DNA of 64,000 bases, from assembly GCF_005145045.1 (NCBI RefSeq), contig NZ_CP039691.1, positions 2,678,001 to 2,742,000 of the forward strand. Reading direction: 5' to 3'. Below are positions 25,738 through 35,272 of the stretch, one piece after another (positions within the stretch are counted from its first letter, which is position 1; each line of letters opens with the position of its first letter). The position numbers and the translations under genes were made by a program. This DNA is from Agrobacterium larrymoorei (GTDB taxonomy: Bacteria; Pseudomonadota; Alphaproteobacteria; Rhizobiales; Rhizobiaceae). A model generated the notes under the pieces. It was not told the origin of the DNA. It worked only from the letters and a program-made list of their open reading frames with translations, and did no database searches.

Positions 25738-25946
25738 AAAGACGTCCCTCTTTGAAGCCCTCTTCCTTGCTGACCCTGAGTCTGCCAGCGCACTGAACAT
25801 ATCACTTATTTGCGAATATGCAGATATATGACGCACAACGGAATTGTTCGGTTCCGGGGCGCATTGAACTTTATGCCAATGTGCGCCCAATTCTCATTTT
25901 TCCCAATCTGTCATATGGTTATGCATCAGGTTGAGGGGGAACCGGA

Positions 25947-28900
25947 GTGCTTCCTGGGTGGATCATATTTGTTTCGGCTTTCGCCTATATTCTCCTGCTC
26001 TTTGCAGTAGCGAGTTATGGCGACCGTAAAGGCCGTCGCAAAACGGCGCCCAACAGGGGCAGGCCCATCGTCTATTCACTCAGCCTTGCGATCTATTGCA
26101 CGTCATGGACTTATTTCGGCGGTGTCGGGCTTGCCTCCGAGCGCGGGCTGGAATTCCTCGGCATCTATACCGGCCCCATCCTCGCCTTCACGCTGGGCAT
26201 GCCGATCATCCGCCGCATCGTGGAGCTGGCCAAGGCGGAGAAGCTGACCTCCGTCGCGGATTTTATCGCCGCGCGCTATGGCAAGAACCCAACGGTCGCG
26301 ACCATCGTTTCCGTCATCGCGCTGGTGGGTGCAATTCCCTATATCGCCCTGCAATTGAAGGCCGTTTCCAGCTCCGTTGCTGCCATGGTCGATCCGCGCG
26401 ACTACGGAATTGGCAGCGGCAATCTCTATTTTCTCGATCTGCCCTTGATCGTCACTGTCGTCATGGCTGGCTTCGCCGTCATGTTCGGCACACGCCATAC
26501 CGATGCCACCGAGCATCAGGATGGGCTGATCCTCGCTATCTCGATGGAATCGGTCGTCAAGCTGCTCGCGATCTGTACCGCAGGCGTCTATGTCATCTTC
26601 TTTCTGTTCGACGGCCCTTCGCAGCTGTGGCAGCTTGCATCCGAGAATGCGCAGGTCATGGACGCGGTGTCCTACCACACGCCCATCAGTCGCTGGATCG
26701 TTCTGACGCTTCTCTCCGCATTTGCGATCATTCTTCTGCCCCGGCAATTCCACGTTACCGTGGTGGAGAACCGGACGCCGAAGGAATTGCGCATGGCGGG
26801 CTTTCTCCTGCCGCTCTATCTCATCGCCATCAATCTCTTCGTGCTGCCCATTGCCGTTGCGGGTCTGCTCAACATCGGCGGCAATGGCGATGCCGATCTC
26901 TATGTGCTGCAATTGCCATTGTTCAACGACATGCCGGTCGTGTCGCTCATCACCTTCATCGGCGGCTTTTCCGCGGCCACGGCCATGGTCATCGTCGCGT
27001 CCGTGGCGCTTTCGATCATGGTGTCCAACGACATATTGATGCCGATCTTTCTGCGGCAGAAGCTTCTCACCCGCTCACCCCATAGCGATGATTTCGCCAA
27101 GACGCTGCTCAACATCCGCCGAACTGCCATCTTCGTCGTTCTGCTGCTGGGCTATTGCTATTATCGCGCGGCAGACAGCACATCCGGCCTCGCCTCCATC
27201 GGCCTGCTTGCCTTTGCCGCCATCGCGCAGATGGCCCCTGCCCTCTTTGGCGGCCTCATTTGGCGACGTGCCAATGCGCGGGGCGCCATTGCGGGGCTGA
27301 CCTCCGGCTTCATCGTCTGGGCCTATCTGCTGTTCCTGCCAAGCCTCGGCGGCCCCGATTATTCTCATGTCGCGGCAACCGTGCTCAGCTTCGTCTTTCC
27401 GGGATCGGAGGTGTTCAGCGCGCCGGGAGCCGATCCGCTGGTCAATGCCGTGACGCTGAGCCTGCTCATAAACTGCCTTGCCTTCGTCCTTGGCTCTCTG
27501 TCCCGCAATCCTAAACCCGTTGAACGCATCCAGTCCGGCATCTTCGTGAAGCGTCATTCCAGATCGCAATTCGCCACCCGCGGCTGGAAGACCCGGGTCA
27601 GCGTCGGCGATCTGAAGAGCGCGGTGGCACGCTATCTCGGCGAGGAGCGGATGCTGCGCTCCCTCTCCGCTTATGAAAAATCCGCAGGACGAACGCTCGG
27701 GGACGAACAGCCTGCGGATATGGCGCTGATCCATTTTTCCGAACAGCTTCTGGGAAGCGCCATCGGTTCTTCCTCAGCGCGGCTGGTGCTTTCCCTGATA
27801 TTGCAGAAAGCCGAAGACACCAGCGCCGATACGGCCTGGCTGCTTGATCAGGCGAGCGAGGCACTGCAATATAATCAGGACATGTTGCAGACGGCGCTGG
27901 CGCAGATGGACCAGGGCATCGCCGTTTTCGACAGTTCGCAACAGCTGACGATCTGGAACAGGCGCTTCCGCACGCTTCTGGATTTGCCCGAACATTTCGG
28001 TCGCGTCGGTCTGCCCTTGAGTGAAATTGTAACGATGCTGGAGGAGCGCGGGGATATTGCCTCGGGCGATCAGGCGCATAGCATCAACCAGTTTCTCACC
28101 ATGGACAGGCCCTTCTCGCTTGTGCTTGCGGGCGGCGCGCGCATCATCGAGGTGCGCTCCAATGGGATGCCGGATAAGGGCGTCGTCGCGACCTTTACCG
28201 ATATCACCCAGCGCGTGGCGAGCGATCAGGCGCTGAAACAGGCCAATGAGACGCTGGAGCAGCGTGTGGCGGAACGCACCGGCGAGTTGATGCGGGTCAA
28301 CCACGAACTGGCGGAAGCGCGGGCAGCAGCGGATCAGGCCAATATCGGCAAGACCCGCTTCTTCGCCGCGGCTGGTCACGATATTCTCCAGCCTCTGAAT
28401 GCCGCACGGCTTTATTCTTCCGCCCTGGTGGAGCGGATCGGGCCGTCGGACAACAGCAATCTGGTGCAGAATATCGATTCGGCTCTCGAATCGGTCGAAA
28501 CCATCCTCGGCGCCGTTCTCGATATTTCACGGCTCGATACCGGCTCCATGAAGCCGCGTGTGGCGCCTGTTCCGCTGAATGAATTGCTGAAGCGCATCGA
28601 AACCGACTTTGCGCCCATGGCGCGCGAGAAGAACCTGAAGCTCGTCGTCATGCCCACCTCACTCATGGTGCGCTCAGACATCAATCTGTTGCGGCGGCTG
28701 ATCCAGAACCTCGTTTCCAACGCCATCAAATATACCGTGTCCGGCAAGGTGCTGATCGGCGCGCGGCGGCGCGGCAAGGATGTCGTCATTCAGGTGATGG
28801 ATTCGGGGATCGGCATCCCCTCCTCCAAGTTCCGGACCATCTTCAAGGAATTTGCGCGTCTGGATGAGGGGATGAAGGCTGCGGCGGGTCTCGGGCTCGG

Positions 28901-29447
28901 TCTTTCCATCGTGGACCGCCTCTCGCGCATCCTGCATCACCCGGTTCACCTTTCCTCCGTTCCGGGCAAAGGAACGTCCTTCACCGTGCAATTGCCGCGC
29001 GAGACCATTCATGCGCGCAGCAGCAAGCTTGCCGAACGCGGAACTGTAGCGCCCGAACGAACACAGCTTAACGGGTTTCGCGTCCTCTGCATCGACAATG
29101 AGCCGAAGATTCTGGAGGGCATGACGCTGCTCATGTCCGGTTGGGGTTGTCAGGTCTCACAGGCTGCCTCTCTTGCCGAGGCCGGTTCCGCTGCAAGCGC
29201 TGCGCCTGACATGATCATCGCGGATTATCATCTTGGCGATGGCACCGGTATCGATGTCATTCTGCATCTGCGAGAAGCTTATAAGTCGCAAATACCAGCA
29301 CTTCTCATTACCGCGGATCGCACGCCAGAGGTGCGGGCGGAAGCTGAGAAGCATGGCATCGGCGTGCAGCACAAGCCGGTTCGCCCGGCAGCACTGCGGG
29401 CCTATATGACGCAGGTTTTCAATATTCGTCGCGCAGCCGCCGAATAG
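25947..29447 (+). CDS. Hybrid histidine kinase with an N-terminal sodium/solute-symporter domain
   Basis: An 1166-residue protein starting at GTG 25947 with GAGGGGGA upstream. Residues 1 to about 500 form about 12-13 membrane segments of the sodium/solute-symporter (PutP-like) fold. A PAS-like segment (about 640-750, DMLQTALAQMDQGIAVFDSS) and a coiled coil follow. The HisKA domain carries phospho-His811 (FFAAAGHDILQPLNAARL), the ATPase domain has NLVSNAIKYT, DSGIGIP and GLGLGLSIV, and a C-terminal receiver has Asp1093 (MIIADYHLGDG). Related kinases sense or take up small solutes. No dedicated DNA-binding regulator is adjacent; the output partner is unknown. Confidence 0.93.
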   Translation: MLPGWIIFVSAFAYILLLFAVASYGDRKGRRKTAPNRGRPIVYSLSLAIYCTSWTYFGGVGLASERGLEFLGIYTGPILAFTLGMPIIRRIVELAKAEKLTSVADFIAARYGKNPTVATIVSVIALVGAIPYIALQLKAVSSSVAAMVDPRDYGIGSGNLYFLDLPLIVTVVMAGFAVMFGTRHTDATEHQDGLILAISMESVVKLLAICTAGVYVIFFLFDGPSQLWQLASENAQVMDAVSYHTPISRWIVLTLLSAFAIILLPRQFHVTVVENRTPKELRMAGFLLPLYLIAINLFVLPIAVAGLLNIGGNGDADLYVLQLPLFNDMPVVSLITFIGGFSAATAMVIVASVALSIMVSNDILMPIFLRQKLLTRSPHSDDFAKTLLNIRRTAIFVVLLLGYCYYRAADSTSGLASIGLLAFAAIAQMAPALFGGLIWRRANARGAIAGLTSGFIVWAYLLFLPSLGGPDYSHVAATVLSFVFPGSEVFSAPGADPLVNAVTLSLLINCLAFVLGSLSRNPKPVERIQSGIFVKRHSRSQFATRGWKTRVSVGDLKSAVARYLGEERMLRSLSAYEKSAGRTLGDEQPADMALIHFSEQLLGSAIGSSSARLVLSLILQKAEDTSADTAWLLDQASEALQYNQDMLQTALAQMDQGIAVFDSSQQLTIWNRRFRTLLDLPEHFGRVGLPLSEIVTMLEERGDIASGDQAHSINQFLTMDRPFSLVLAGGARIIEVRSNGMPDKGVVATFTDITQRVASDQALKQANETLEQRVAERTGELMRVNHELAEARAAADQANIGKTRFFAAAGHDILQPLNAARLYSSALVERIGPSDNSNLVQNIDSALESVETILGAVLDISRLDTGSMKPRVAPVPLNELLKRIETDFAPMAREKNLKLVVMPTSLMVRSDINLLRRLIQNLVSNAIKYTVSGKVLIGARRRGKDVVIQVMDSGIGIPSSKFRTIFKEFARLDEGMKAAAGLGLGLSIVDRLSRILHHPVHLSSVPGKGTSFTVQLPRETIHARSSKLAERGTVAPERTQLNGFRVLCIDNEPKILEGMTLLMSGWGCQVSQAASLAEAGSAASAAPDMIIADYHLGDGTGIDVILHLREAYKSQIPALLITADRTPEVRAEAEKHGIGVQHKPVRPAALRAYMTQVFNIRRAAAE

Positions 29448-29461
29448 TGTCGGTTTCACAA

Positions 29462-29500
29462 ATGAAAAGAGCCGCCCATCGGTAGGGCGGCTCTCGTTTT
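29462..29500. terminator. Bidirectional terminator between the hybrid kinase and the chemoreceptor gene
   Basis: AGAGCCGCCC (29468-29477) pairs with GGGCGGCTCT (29485-29494), with GAAAA upstream and CGTTTT downstream. It lies between convergent genes. Confidence 0.88.
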
Positions 29501-29518
29501 GAAAGTATCTGGCCTATA

Positions 29519-31366
29519 TCAGGCAGCGCGGCTGTAGCGCGTCTGCTGCGTGGCATGTCCATTGTCCATGCGGAAGCGCTGAACGAGACCGAGCAGAGCC
29601 TCGACTTCGTCTGCCAGCATCTGGCTTGCAGCGCTGGACTCTTCGGCCATGGCGGCATTCTGCTGGGTCATCTGGTCCATCTGGTTGACGGAGCTGTTGA
29701 CCTCTTGCAGCGCGGAAGACTGGTCCTGCGTTGCCGTTGCGATGGTTTCGACGTGCTTGCTGACGGTGACGATCTGCTGGCTGATGTTGGAGAGAACCTG
29801 ACCGGCTTCCTGAACCAGCAGCGAACCGGAATTCACTTCCTGCGTGGACTGGTTGATCAGCGTCTTGATCTCGCGTGCCGCATCGGCAGAACGCTGGGCA
29901 AGTTCGCGAACTTCCTGTGCCACGACCGCAAAGCCCTTACCTGCCTCGCCTGCACGCGCCGCTTCGATACCGGCATTGAGCGCAAGAAGGTTGGTCTGGA
30001 AGGCGATATCATCGATAACCTCGATGATCTGTTCGATCTTCTTCGACGCATCTTCGATACGACCCATGGCATCCACGGCGTTCTTGACGACGGAGCCGGA
30101 GCTATCGGCGCTCTGCTGCGTCACACGAACGGCCTGGTTGGCTTCGCGGGCACGTTCAGCCGAAGACTTCACGGTAACAGTGATTTCCTCGACCGCAGCA
30201 GCTGTCTGCTCAAGCGAAGCCGCCTGCGATTCTGTCCGGCGGGACAGGTCGTTGGACGATTCGCGCATCTCCATGCCGTTGTGCTGAATGACCACGGTTC
30301 TTTCACGAATCTGGTTCAGAACGTCCTTCAGGTTTGCCAGCGAACCGTTGAAGTCCGTGCGCAGCTGCTCGAGACGACCGGAGAACGGCGTGTCGATGGT
30401 CTGCGTCAGGTCGCCGCTGGAAAGACGTGCAAGGCCGCCTGCAAGCTGATTGACGGCAAACTCGATCTGACGGTCCGTTTCGCGCTTTTCAGCATCGTTA
30501 CGGCCACGCTCAGCTTCCGCTTCCGCACGCTCTTCAGCGCTCTGGCCTTCGATGCGCAGCTTTTCGCGCGCATTTTCACGGAACACTTCCAGTGCGCGGG
30601 CAATGTTGCCGAACTCGTTCTGGCGCGTTGTGTATGGAATGTCCGTTTCCAGCTTACCTTCGGAAAGCGACTTGACCGCGGAGGTCAGGATGCCCAGAGG
30701 GCGAAGGCCGCGCTTGATGACGTAGTAGCCGAGGAAGCCGAAAACCAGCATGACGCCGAGGCCACAGAGCGCAACGATATCGCGCAGGCCGTTGATGTGT
30801 CCCTGATACACTTCCATCGGAACGCCGACGAAGAGAATACCGACCGTCGTGCCATTCTTGGAAAGGACCGGCATATAGCCCGTCATGAAATTCTTGCCGA
30901 ACAGCTTGGCTTCGCCGAAATAGGCTTCGCCCTTGGCCATTTTCGGATAGGCCGGGCTATCGAGTGCCAGCTTGGTGCCGACAGCGCGCTCGCCCTTTTC
31001 GTTCTTCACGTTGGTAGAAATACGGACGTAATCCGTGCCTTGCGTGGCAAATACGGTTGCAACGCCGCCATTGGCCGTACCCGTGCGATCCACCAGATCG
31101 AAATCGAGCAGCGTACCGACGCTTGGCCGGCTCACGGACTTCAATTCACCGTCCTGCATGGAAACGGTCGCGCCGCCCACCTTCATTTCATACAGAATCG
31201 CCATCGTGCGGACCGCTCTTTGCGTATCCAGCAGCGCGCTCTGCATCACGTCTTCCTTCAACCGGACATACGTCGAGGTGCCTACGGCAACGATGCCCAG
31301 GAAGATGAGACCAATGGTCAGACACACCATCTGAACCACGATGGATCTCGAAAAAAAACTCACCAT
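29519..31366 (-). CDS. Methyl-accepting chemotaxis protein, membrane-bound with a periplasmic Cache-type domain
   Basis: From the ATG at 31366 (GGGGAT upstream) it has 615 residues; an in-frame start at 31438 lacks support. Order: a membrane segment near 7-30 ([20 protein letters not shown]), a periplasmic single-Cache-like domain (about 35-185; [31 protein letters not shown]), a second membrane segment ([20 protein letters not shown]), HAMP, then the signalling domain with the hairpin tip [24 protein letters not shown] sequence. There is no C-terminal CheR-tethering pentapeptide (it ends TRYSRAA). The ligand is unknown. It lies next to visR in A. tumefaciens as well. Confidence 0.93.
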   Translation of the reverse strand: MVSFFSRSIVVQMVCLTIGLIFLGIVAVGTSTYVRLKEDVMQSALLDTQRAVRTMAILYEMKVGGATVSMQDGELKSVSRPSVGTLLDFDLVDRTGTANGGVATVFATQGTDYVRISTNVKNEKGERAVGTKLALDSPAYPKMAKGEAYFGEAKLFGKNFMTGYMPVLSKNGTTVGILFVGVPMEVYQGHINGLRDIVALCGLGVMLVFGFLGYYVIKRGLRPLGILTSAVKSLSEGKLETDIPYTTRQNEFGNIARALEVFRENAREKLRIEGQSAEERAEAEAERGRNDAEKRETDRQIEFAVNQLAGGLARLSSGDLTQTIDTPFSGRLEQLRTDFNGSLANLKDVLNQIRERTVVIQHNGMEMRESSNDLSRRTESQAASLEQTAAAVEEITVTVKSSAERAREANQAVRVTQQSADSSGSVVKNAVDAMGRIEDASKKIEQIIEVIDDIAFQTNLLALNAGIEAARAGEAGKGFAVVAQEVRELAQRSADAAREIKTLINQSTQEVNSGSLLVQEAGQVLSNISQQIVTVSKHVETIATATQDQSSALQEVNSSVNQMDQMTQQNAAMAEESSAASQMLADEVEALLGLVQRFRMDNGHATQQTRYSRAA

Positions 31367-31621
31367 ACCATATCCCCGAGATTTATTGATTTTTGCAATC
31401 TGAAGCAAAAGTGTTAAAATTCGGGGAATCCGGTACAACTTTAAATGCTGGATTTAATTGGGCTTTTCACTGCCGCTTGATGCTTATCAAGTGCTGATAA
31501 GCCTATAAAATCAGTGTTTTCTTGGGATGAAGTAAAAACCTACTGATTGCTAGGCAGAGCAAGGCCTCGGCGAAAAAGTATCACTAATAATATGTTACAG
31601 ATATTTTTCTGAACTATTTGC

Positions 31622-32368
31622 TCAGTGAATATATCCAAGCCGAATGGCTTTTGCGATGGCCTGGATGCGGTTGACGGAGTCCAGCTTTATCGTGGCGGAG
31701 CCGAGATAGGCATTGACCGTGTGCACAGAAAGGCCAAGCTTGGTGGCAATTTCTTCGCTGATGCGGCCGTCTCCCGCCAATTGAAGGCAGGCCACCTCGC
31801 GCTCACTGAGCGCTTCCGACGGCGCAACCCGGCGCTCGTCCAACGCGAGCAGGTCGACCATGATCTGGCTACATTTTATATGCTGCTCGAGCATCAATTC
31901 ATTGTCGAGCAACAGGTTGCCGCCGCAGAAAATGATATAACCGTTGCCAATGGTTCCGAGCCTGACCGGAAAAGCGATACCCGAATAGGCCAGCACGTCA
32001 TTATCGACGCGCAGCAGCAGAGATGGAACATCGGGAAGATCGGCAAAACCCGAATCATTCTCGTTTTTCCAGGCGACGGGAAGAAGAGACCGTTCCAGAT
32101 GATCGAGAAGGCGGTCGCCAAGGGCCTGCACCAGCCTCGTGCTCTGCTCGCTGGCGTTCATGCCCCAGTTTTCGAGTTCGCAGGAAAGTTTTCTCTTGTT
32201 GGGAAAGCCCGCCGCGATGGCCCGGAAGACAACGAAGTTCTTCGCTCCCAGGCTTCGCTGCATCGCAATCAGCTTCGGGAAGAGATCGGAGCGCGTGACG
32301 GAAGGGATGAGCTTTGCGTGGGACTGGTGCCCGGTCGCTTCGCTGTCCATATCCTTGATAAAGCCCAT
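31622..32368 (-). CDS. visR: VisR, LuxR-family master regulator of motility
   Basis: A 248-residue protein from the ATG at 32368 (MGFIKDMDSEATGHQSHAKL), chosen for the GAGGAG seven bases upstream; a longer frame overlaps visN. The N-terminal ligand-sensor-like domain spans about 25-175. The C-terminal LuxR helix-turn-helix is LSEREVACLQLAGDGRISEE and IATKLGLSVHTVNAYLGSAT. In S. meliloti VisN and VisR act together, probably as a heteromer, at the top of the flagellar hierarchy and switch on rem. The gene is ten bases downstream of visN. Confidence 0.93.
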   Translation of the reverse strand: MGFIKDMDSEATGHQSHAKLIPSVTRSDLFPKLIAMQRSLGAKNFVVFRAIAAGFPNKRKLSCELENWGMNASEQSTRLVQALGDRLLDHLERSLLPVAWKNENDSGFADLPDVPSLLLRVDNDVLAYSGIAFPVRLGTIGNGYIIFCGGNLLLDNELMLEQHIKCSQIMVDLLALDERRVAPSEALSEREVACLQLAGDGRISEEIATKLGLSVHTVNAYLGSATIKLDSVNRIQAIAKAIRLGYIH

Positions 32369-32378
32369 GATGCGCTCC

Positions 32379-33110
32379 TCAAACCAGATTGTTGCGAACC
32401 GCGTAGGCAATAGCCTCCGACCGGGTCTTGGTTGCCGTCTTGCGCATGACGCTGGTGATGTAGTTATTGATCGTGTTTCGCGAGATGCCAAGAATCATGG
32501 CCATTTCATCGCTCGTCTTGCCTTCGGCAATCCAGAACAGGCATTCGAGCTCGCGCTCCGTCAATTCGATATCACGCTCGGTGCGCGCTTCCGCGACGAT
32601 GCCGAAGCTTGCGAAATAACCCGCCAGCATAGCGGCTTCCTGAAGGCGCTCTTCAGCAGGCAAAGCCCCTTCGGCAAACATTAGAAGCAGCGAAAAACGA
32701 ATGCGCCCCACGCAGAAGGTGAGCGCCCAGTATTGGCGGTCTATGCCCACTGGCACCAATGCATCGTCTGGCAGATACATCAGCCTTGGTTTCAACAGCG
32801 TCAGGCACTTTTCCATCTCGCTGGAGCGGCTCTGCGCGCTGGTCAGTTCGTTGGCAAGCTTTCGCACCAGATCGAACGGCCAGTCGGATGTAACGATGAA
32901 ATTGAGGCTTGCTTCCTGCAGCAGGTCTTCGCGTGCCAGCAGATAATGCGAGGCGCCTGCATAGGAGGTCAAATGCTCCAGCGCAGCTGTAACGTTTCCG
33001 TCCGCAGCCGTGGCAGAAATTCTTCGAATGAGTTGATCGCGAGGCAAAGGTCTCACCACCGTTTCAACTGGCGTAGCCGACAGCCTGCGAACATCGACAT
33101 CCACTTTCAA
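32379..33110 (-). CDS. visN: VisN, LuxR-family master regulator of motility
   Basis: A 243-residue protein, partner of VisR. The N-terminal domain (about 25-165; LIRRISATAADGNVTAALEH) is of the autoinducer-binding type, though the ligand is not established. The C-terminal helix-turn-helix is LTERELECLFWIAEGKTSDE and MAMILGISRNTINNYITSVM. It lies first in the visN-visR pair, downstream of fliF in the same direction but separated by a terminator and a 352-bp gap, so it has its own promoter. Confidence 0.93.
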   Translation of the reverse strand: MKVDVDVRRLSATPVETVVRPLPRDQLIRRISATAADGNVTAALEHLTSYAGASHYLLAREDLLQEASLNFIVTSDWPFDLVRKLANELTSAQSRSSEMEKCLTLLKPRLMYLPDDALVPVGIDRQYWALTFCVGRIRFSLLLMFAEGALPAEERLQEAAMLAGYFASFGIVAEARTERDIELTERELECLFWIAEGKTSDEMAMILGISRNTINNYITSVMRKTATKTRSEAIAYAVRNNLV

Positions 33111-33462
33111 TAGCCTACGCCCTCTTGTTCCCCTTGCGGAGATGCTTAACCGGGATGGAATTCATTTCCATACAGAGAAGGACGATCGCCGAAACGACTG
33201 ACACCCCTGGTGACCGAATCATTACATTTTAGGAGACGGTGAGGGAAATACCATCGCTTTGAAACGCGGTATCCACTCTTTTCGTCTCCCACTACGCAAC
33301 AAGAACCATATTCACGTTCTCGTCCTCGCACAGTCATCTTTCTGAACTTACGCAGGTTAATTTGGCACCTTGATGAACAAATAGTAAACCATGTTGCGGA
33401 ATGATCCAAAGCCCGAATTTTAGAAGAAACAAAAAAGGCCGGAATAATCCGGCCTTTTGTCT
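33111..33462. other. Intergenic region between visN and fliF
   Basis: About 350 bp, AT-rich. It contains the fliF terminator at 33431-33460 and must hold the visNR promoter. I see no clear operator sites. Confidence 0.6.
33431..33460. terminator. Terminator after fliF, bidirectional
   Basis: AAAAAAGGCCGG, loop AATAAT, CCGGCCTTTTGT. It lies directly past the fliF stop codon. Confidence 0.92.
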
Positions 33463-35154
33463 TTATGCTGCTTTTTCGACTGCCCATTTGCGCAGAATCT
33501 TGGCGGCGCGTTCTTCGCTGATTTCCACCATGCGGGAGAGACGGCGTTCCGGCCCTTCGCGAACGCGGCGGTTGAAGTCGCCCTCGCCCGAGTCGCCCGA
33601 CAGAAGATCGTCGGTGCTGTCGAAGCCGAAGTCCGCGCCGAAGCCGTCCATGAGGCCACCGCCACCGCCGACGCCACCCATGGCTGGGGAGAAGTCCGGC
33701 AGTTCGAGGCCTGCGGATTCCTGACCAAGTTCCGCAGTGGAGCCAGCGGCGCCACCGGACATGGTGCGGACAACCGGGCGGACTGCGAACCAGACGACGA
33801 GGAAGGCAACAGCGACGAAAGCGAGGGAGTTGATGATGCCTGCGGAATTGCGGCTCAGCACTTCACCGAAGCCCGGTCCAGCCACAGCCTCGTCAAGCAG
33901 CTGCGTTTCGAGGAAGTCCATGGCGGTGATGGTTACGATATCGCCGCGCTGGGACGATGTACCGGCTGCCGAGGTCACGATCTTCTGCATTTCGGCAAGG
34001 TAGGCGTCGATCTTGGCCTGATCGGCAGGTTCGCCGATCATCTTGGCAAGGCGACCCTTGTTGACCACGACTGCAACGGAAATCTTGTCGATGGTGTAGC
34101 CGTTGCGAACGGTCGCCGTCGTCTTCGAGTTGATTTCGTAGTTGGTCTGCTCTTCCTTCTTGGCCGATTCGTCGGAAGACTTCGGTCCGCCGCCGCCACT
34201 TTGCGGCGCTGCCTGCGGAACGTTCTGCTCCACGGTCGCAGCAGAATCCGGCGTCGTTTCCTGAGATTTCTGGTCTTCCTTCGTCGTGCGAACGGAGCGT
34301 TCTACACGCGATTCGGGATCGTAGACCGTTTCCTGAATTTGCTGGCTGTCCGTATTCAGTTCAGCCGTTACGCTGGAGCGGAAGTTGTCCATACCGAGGA
34401 AAGGCGCAAGCGCCTTGTCGATCTTGGTTTCCAGTTCCTGCTGAACATTCTGCGCCAGCGTCAGCGAGCGGTTCATCGCGCCGTTGCCGACCTCATCACC
34501 CGAAGCGAGCAGCTGGCCGGTGGAATCGAGAAGTGTCACGTCGTCCACCTCCAGCCCGGGTACGGCGGAAGCAACGAGGTGGCGAATGGAAGCTGCGGCC
34601 TTGCGACCGGCGGAAGCGCTTGCGCGGATCATGACGGAGGCCGTCGGCTTCTGTTCGCCGCGGCGGAAGTTGCCCACATCCGGCATGACGATGTGCACGC
34701 GTGCTGCGGCCACACCATCGATCTGCTGAATGGAGCGTCCGATTTCGCCCTCAAGCGCGCGAACACGCGTCACTTCCTGCATAAACGAAGTGAGGCCCAG
34801 AGAGCCCACATGGTCGAACAGTTCGTAACCTGCATTGGCGCTGTCAGGCAGACCGCGCTCGGCCAGAAGAAGTCTTGCCTTGCTCGTCATCCCTACCGGA
34901 ACCTGGATACTCGTTCCATCCGTTCCGACCTGAAAATCCATGTTCGATTCGGCGAGCGCGATGCTGATCTTGTTCAGATCCATCGTTTCGAGGCCGACGT
35001 AAAGTGTTTCGTAAGCTGGCTTGTTGACGTAGAGAGCGGCGGCGAGAATGATCGCCATGGACAAAACGCCCACACCACCCAGCACCAAAAGCCGCGTCTG
35101 GCCTAAAGCCGCGAAATTTTTAAAAATCTGAGGGATTTGATTTAACAGATTCAT
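33463..35154 (-). CDS. fliF: FliF, flagellar MS-ring protein
   Basis: A 563-residue protein from the ATG at 35154 (MNLLNQIPQIFKNFAALGQT); an ATG at 35175 lacks a ribosome site. It has a membrane segment near 24-45 (LLVLGGVGVLSMAIILAAAL), the ring-building motifs (ETLYVGLETMDLNKISIALA; RVRALEGEIGRSIQQIDGVA; RVHIVMPD), a charged Gln/Ser-rich middle, a second membrane segment near 435-455 (IINSLAFVAVAFLVVWFAVR) and a C-terminal tail (AAKILRKWAVEKAA) that binds FliG. FliF forms the ring on which the motor and export gate assemble. In related genomes it follows the che operon; here a three-gene cassette intervenes. Confidence 0.96.
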   Translation of the reverse strand: MNLLNQIPQIFKNFAALGQTRLLVLGGVGVLSMAIILAAALYVNKPAYETLYVGLETMDLNKISIALAESNMDFQVGTDGTSIQVPVGMTSKARLLLAERGLPDSANAGYELFDHVGSLGLTSFMQEVTRVRALEGEIGRSIQQIDGVAAARVHIVMPDVGNFRRGEQKPTASVMIRASASAGRKAAASIRHLVASAVPGLEVDDVTLLDSTGQLLASGDEVGNGAMNRSLTLAQNVQQELETKIDKALAPFLGMDNFRSSVTAELNTDSQQIQETVYDPESRVERSVRTTKEDQKSQETTPDSAATVEQNVPQAAPQSGGGGPKSSDESAKKEEQTNYEINSKTTATVRNGYTIDKISVAVVVNKGRLAKMIGEPADQAKIDAYLAEMQKIVTSAAGTSSQRGDIVTITAMDFLETQLLDEAVAGPGFGEVLSRNSAGIINSLAFVAVAFLVVWFAVRPVVRTMSGGAAGSTAELGQESAGLELPDFSPAMGGVGGGGGLMDGFGADFGFDSTDDLLSGDSGEGDFNRRVREGPERRLSRMVEISEERAAKILRKWAVEKAA

Positions 35155-35272
35155 TCTGTCCCGACCGTCATTCAATAAGTCCGAGACCTTATGGTCCCGA
35201 TACCAAACTAGATGACGAAGCTTGCGCGAGCATTTCCCTTCTTGCTTTCGTAAGCCACCCCTAACGGCCCGA

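Noticed and set aside
29555..31417. Plus-strand open frame of 620 codons opposite the chemoreceptor gene
   Set aside because: Mirror frame of a clear methyl-accepting protein; no domain pattern or ribosome site.
33457..35106. Plus-strand open frame of 549 codons opposite fliF
   Set aside because: Mirror frame of fliF; low-complexity His/Arg-rich product.
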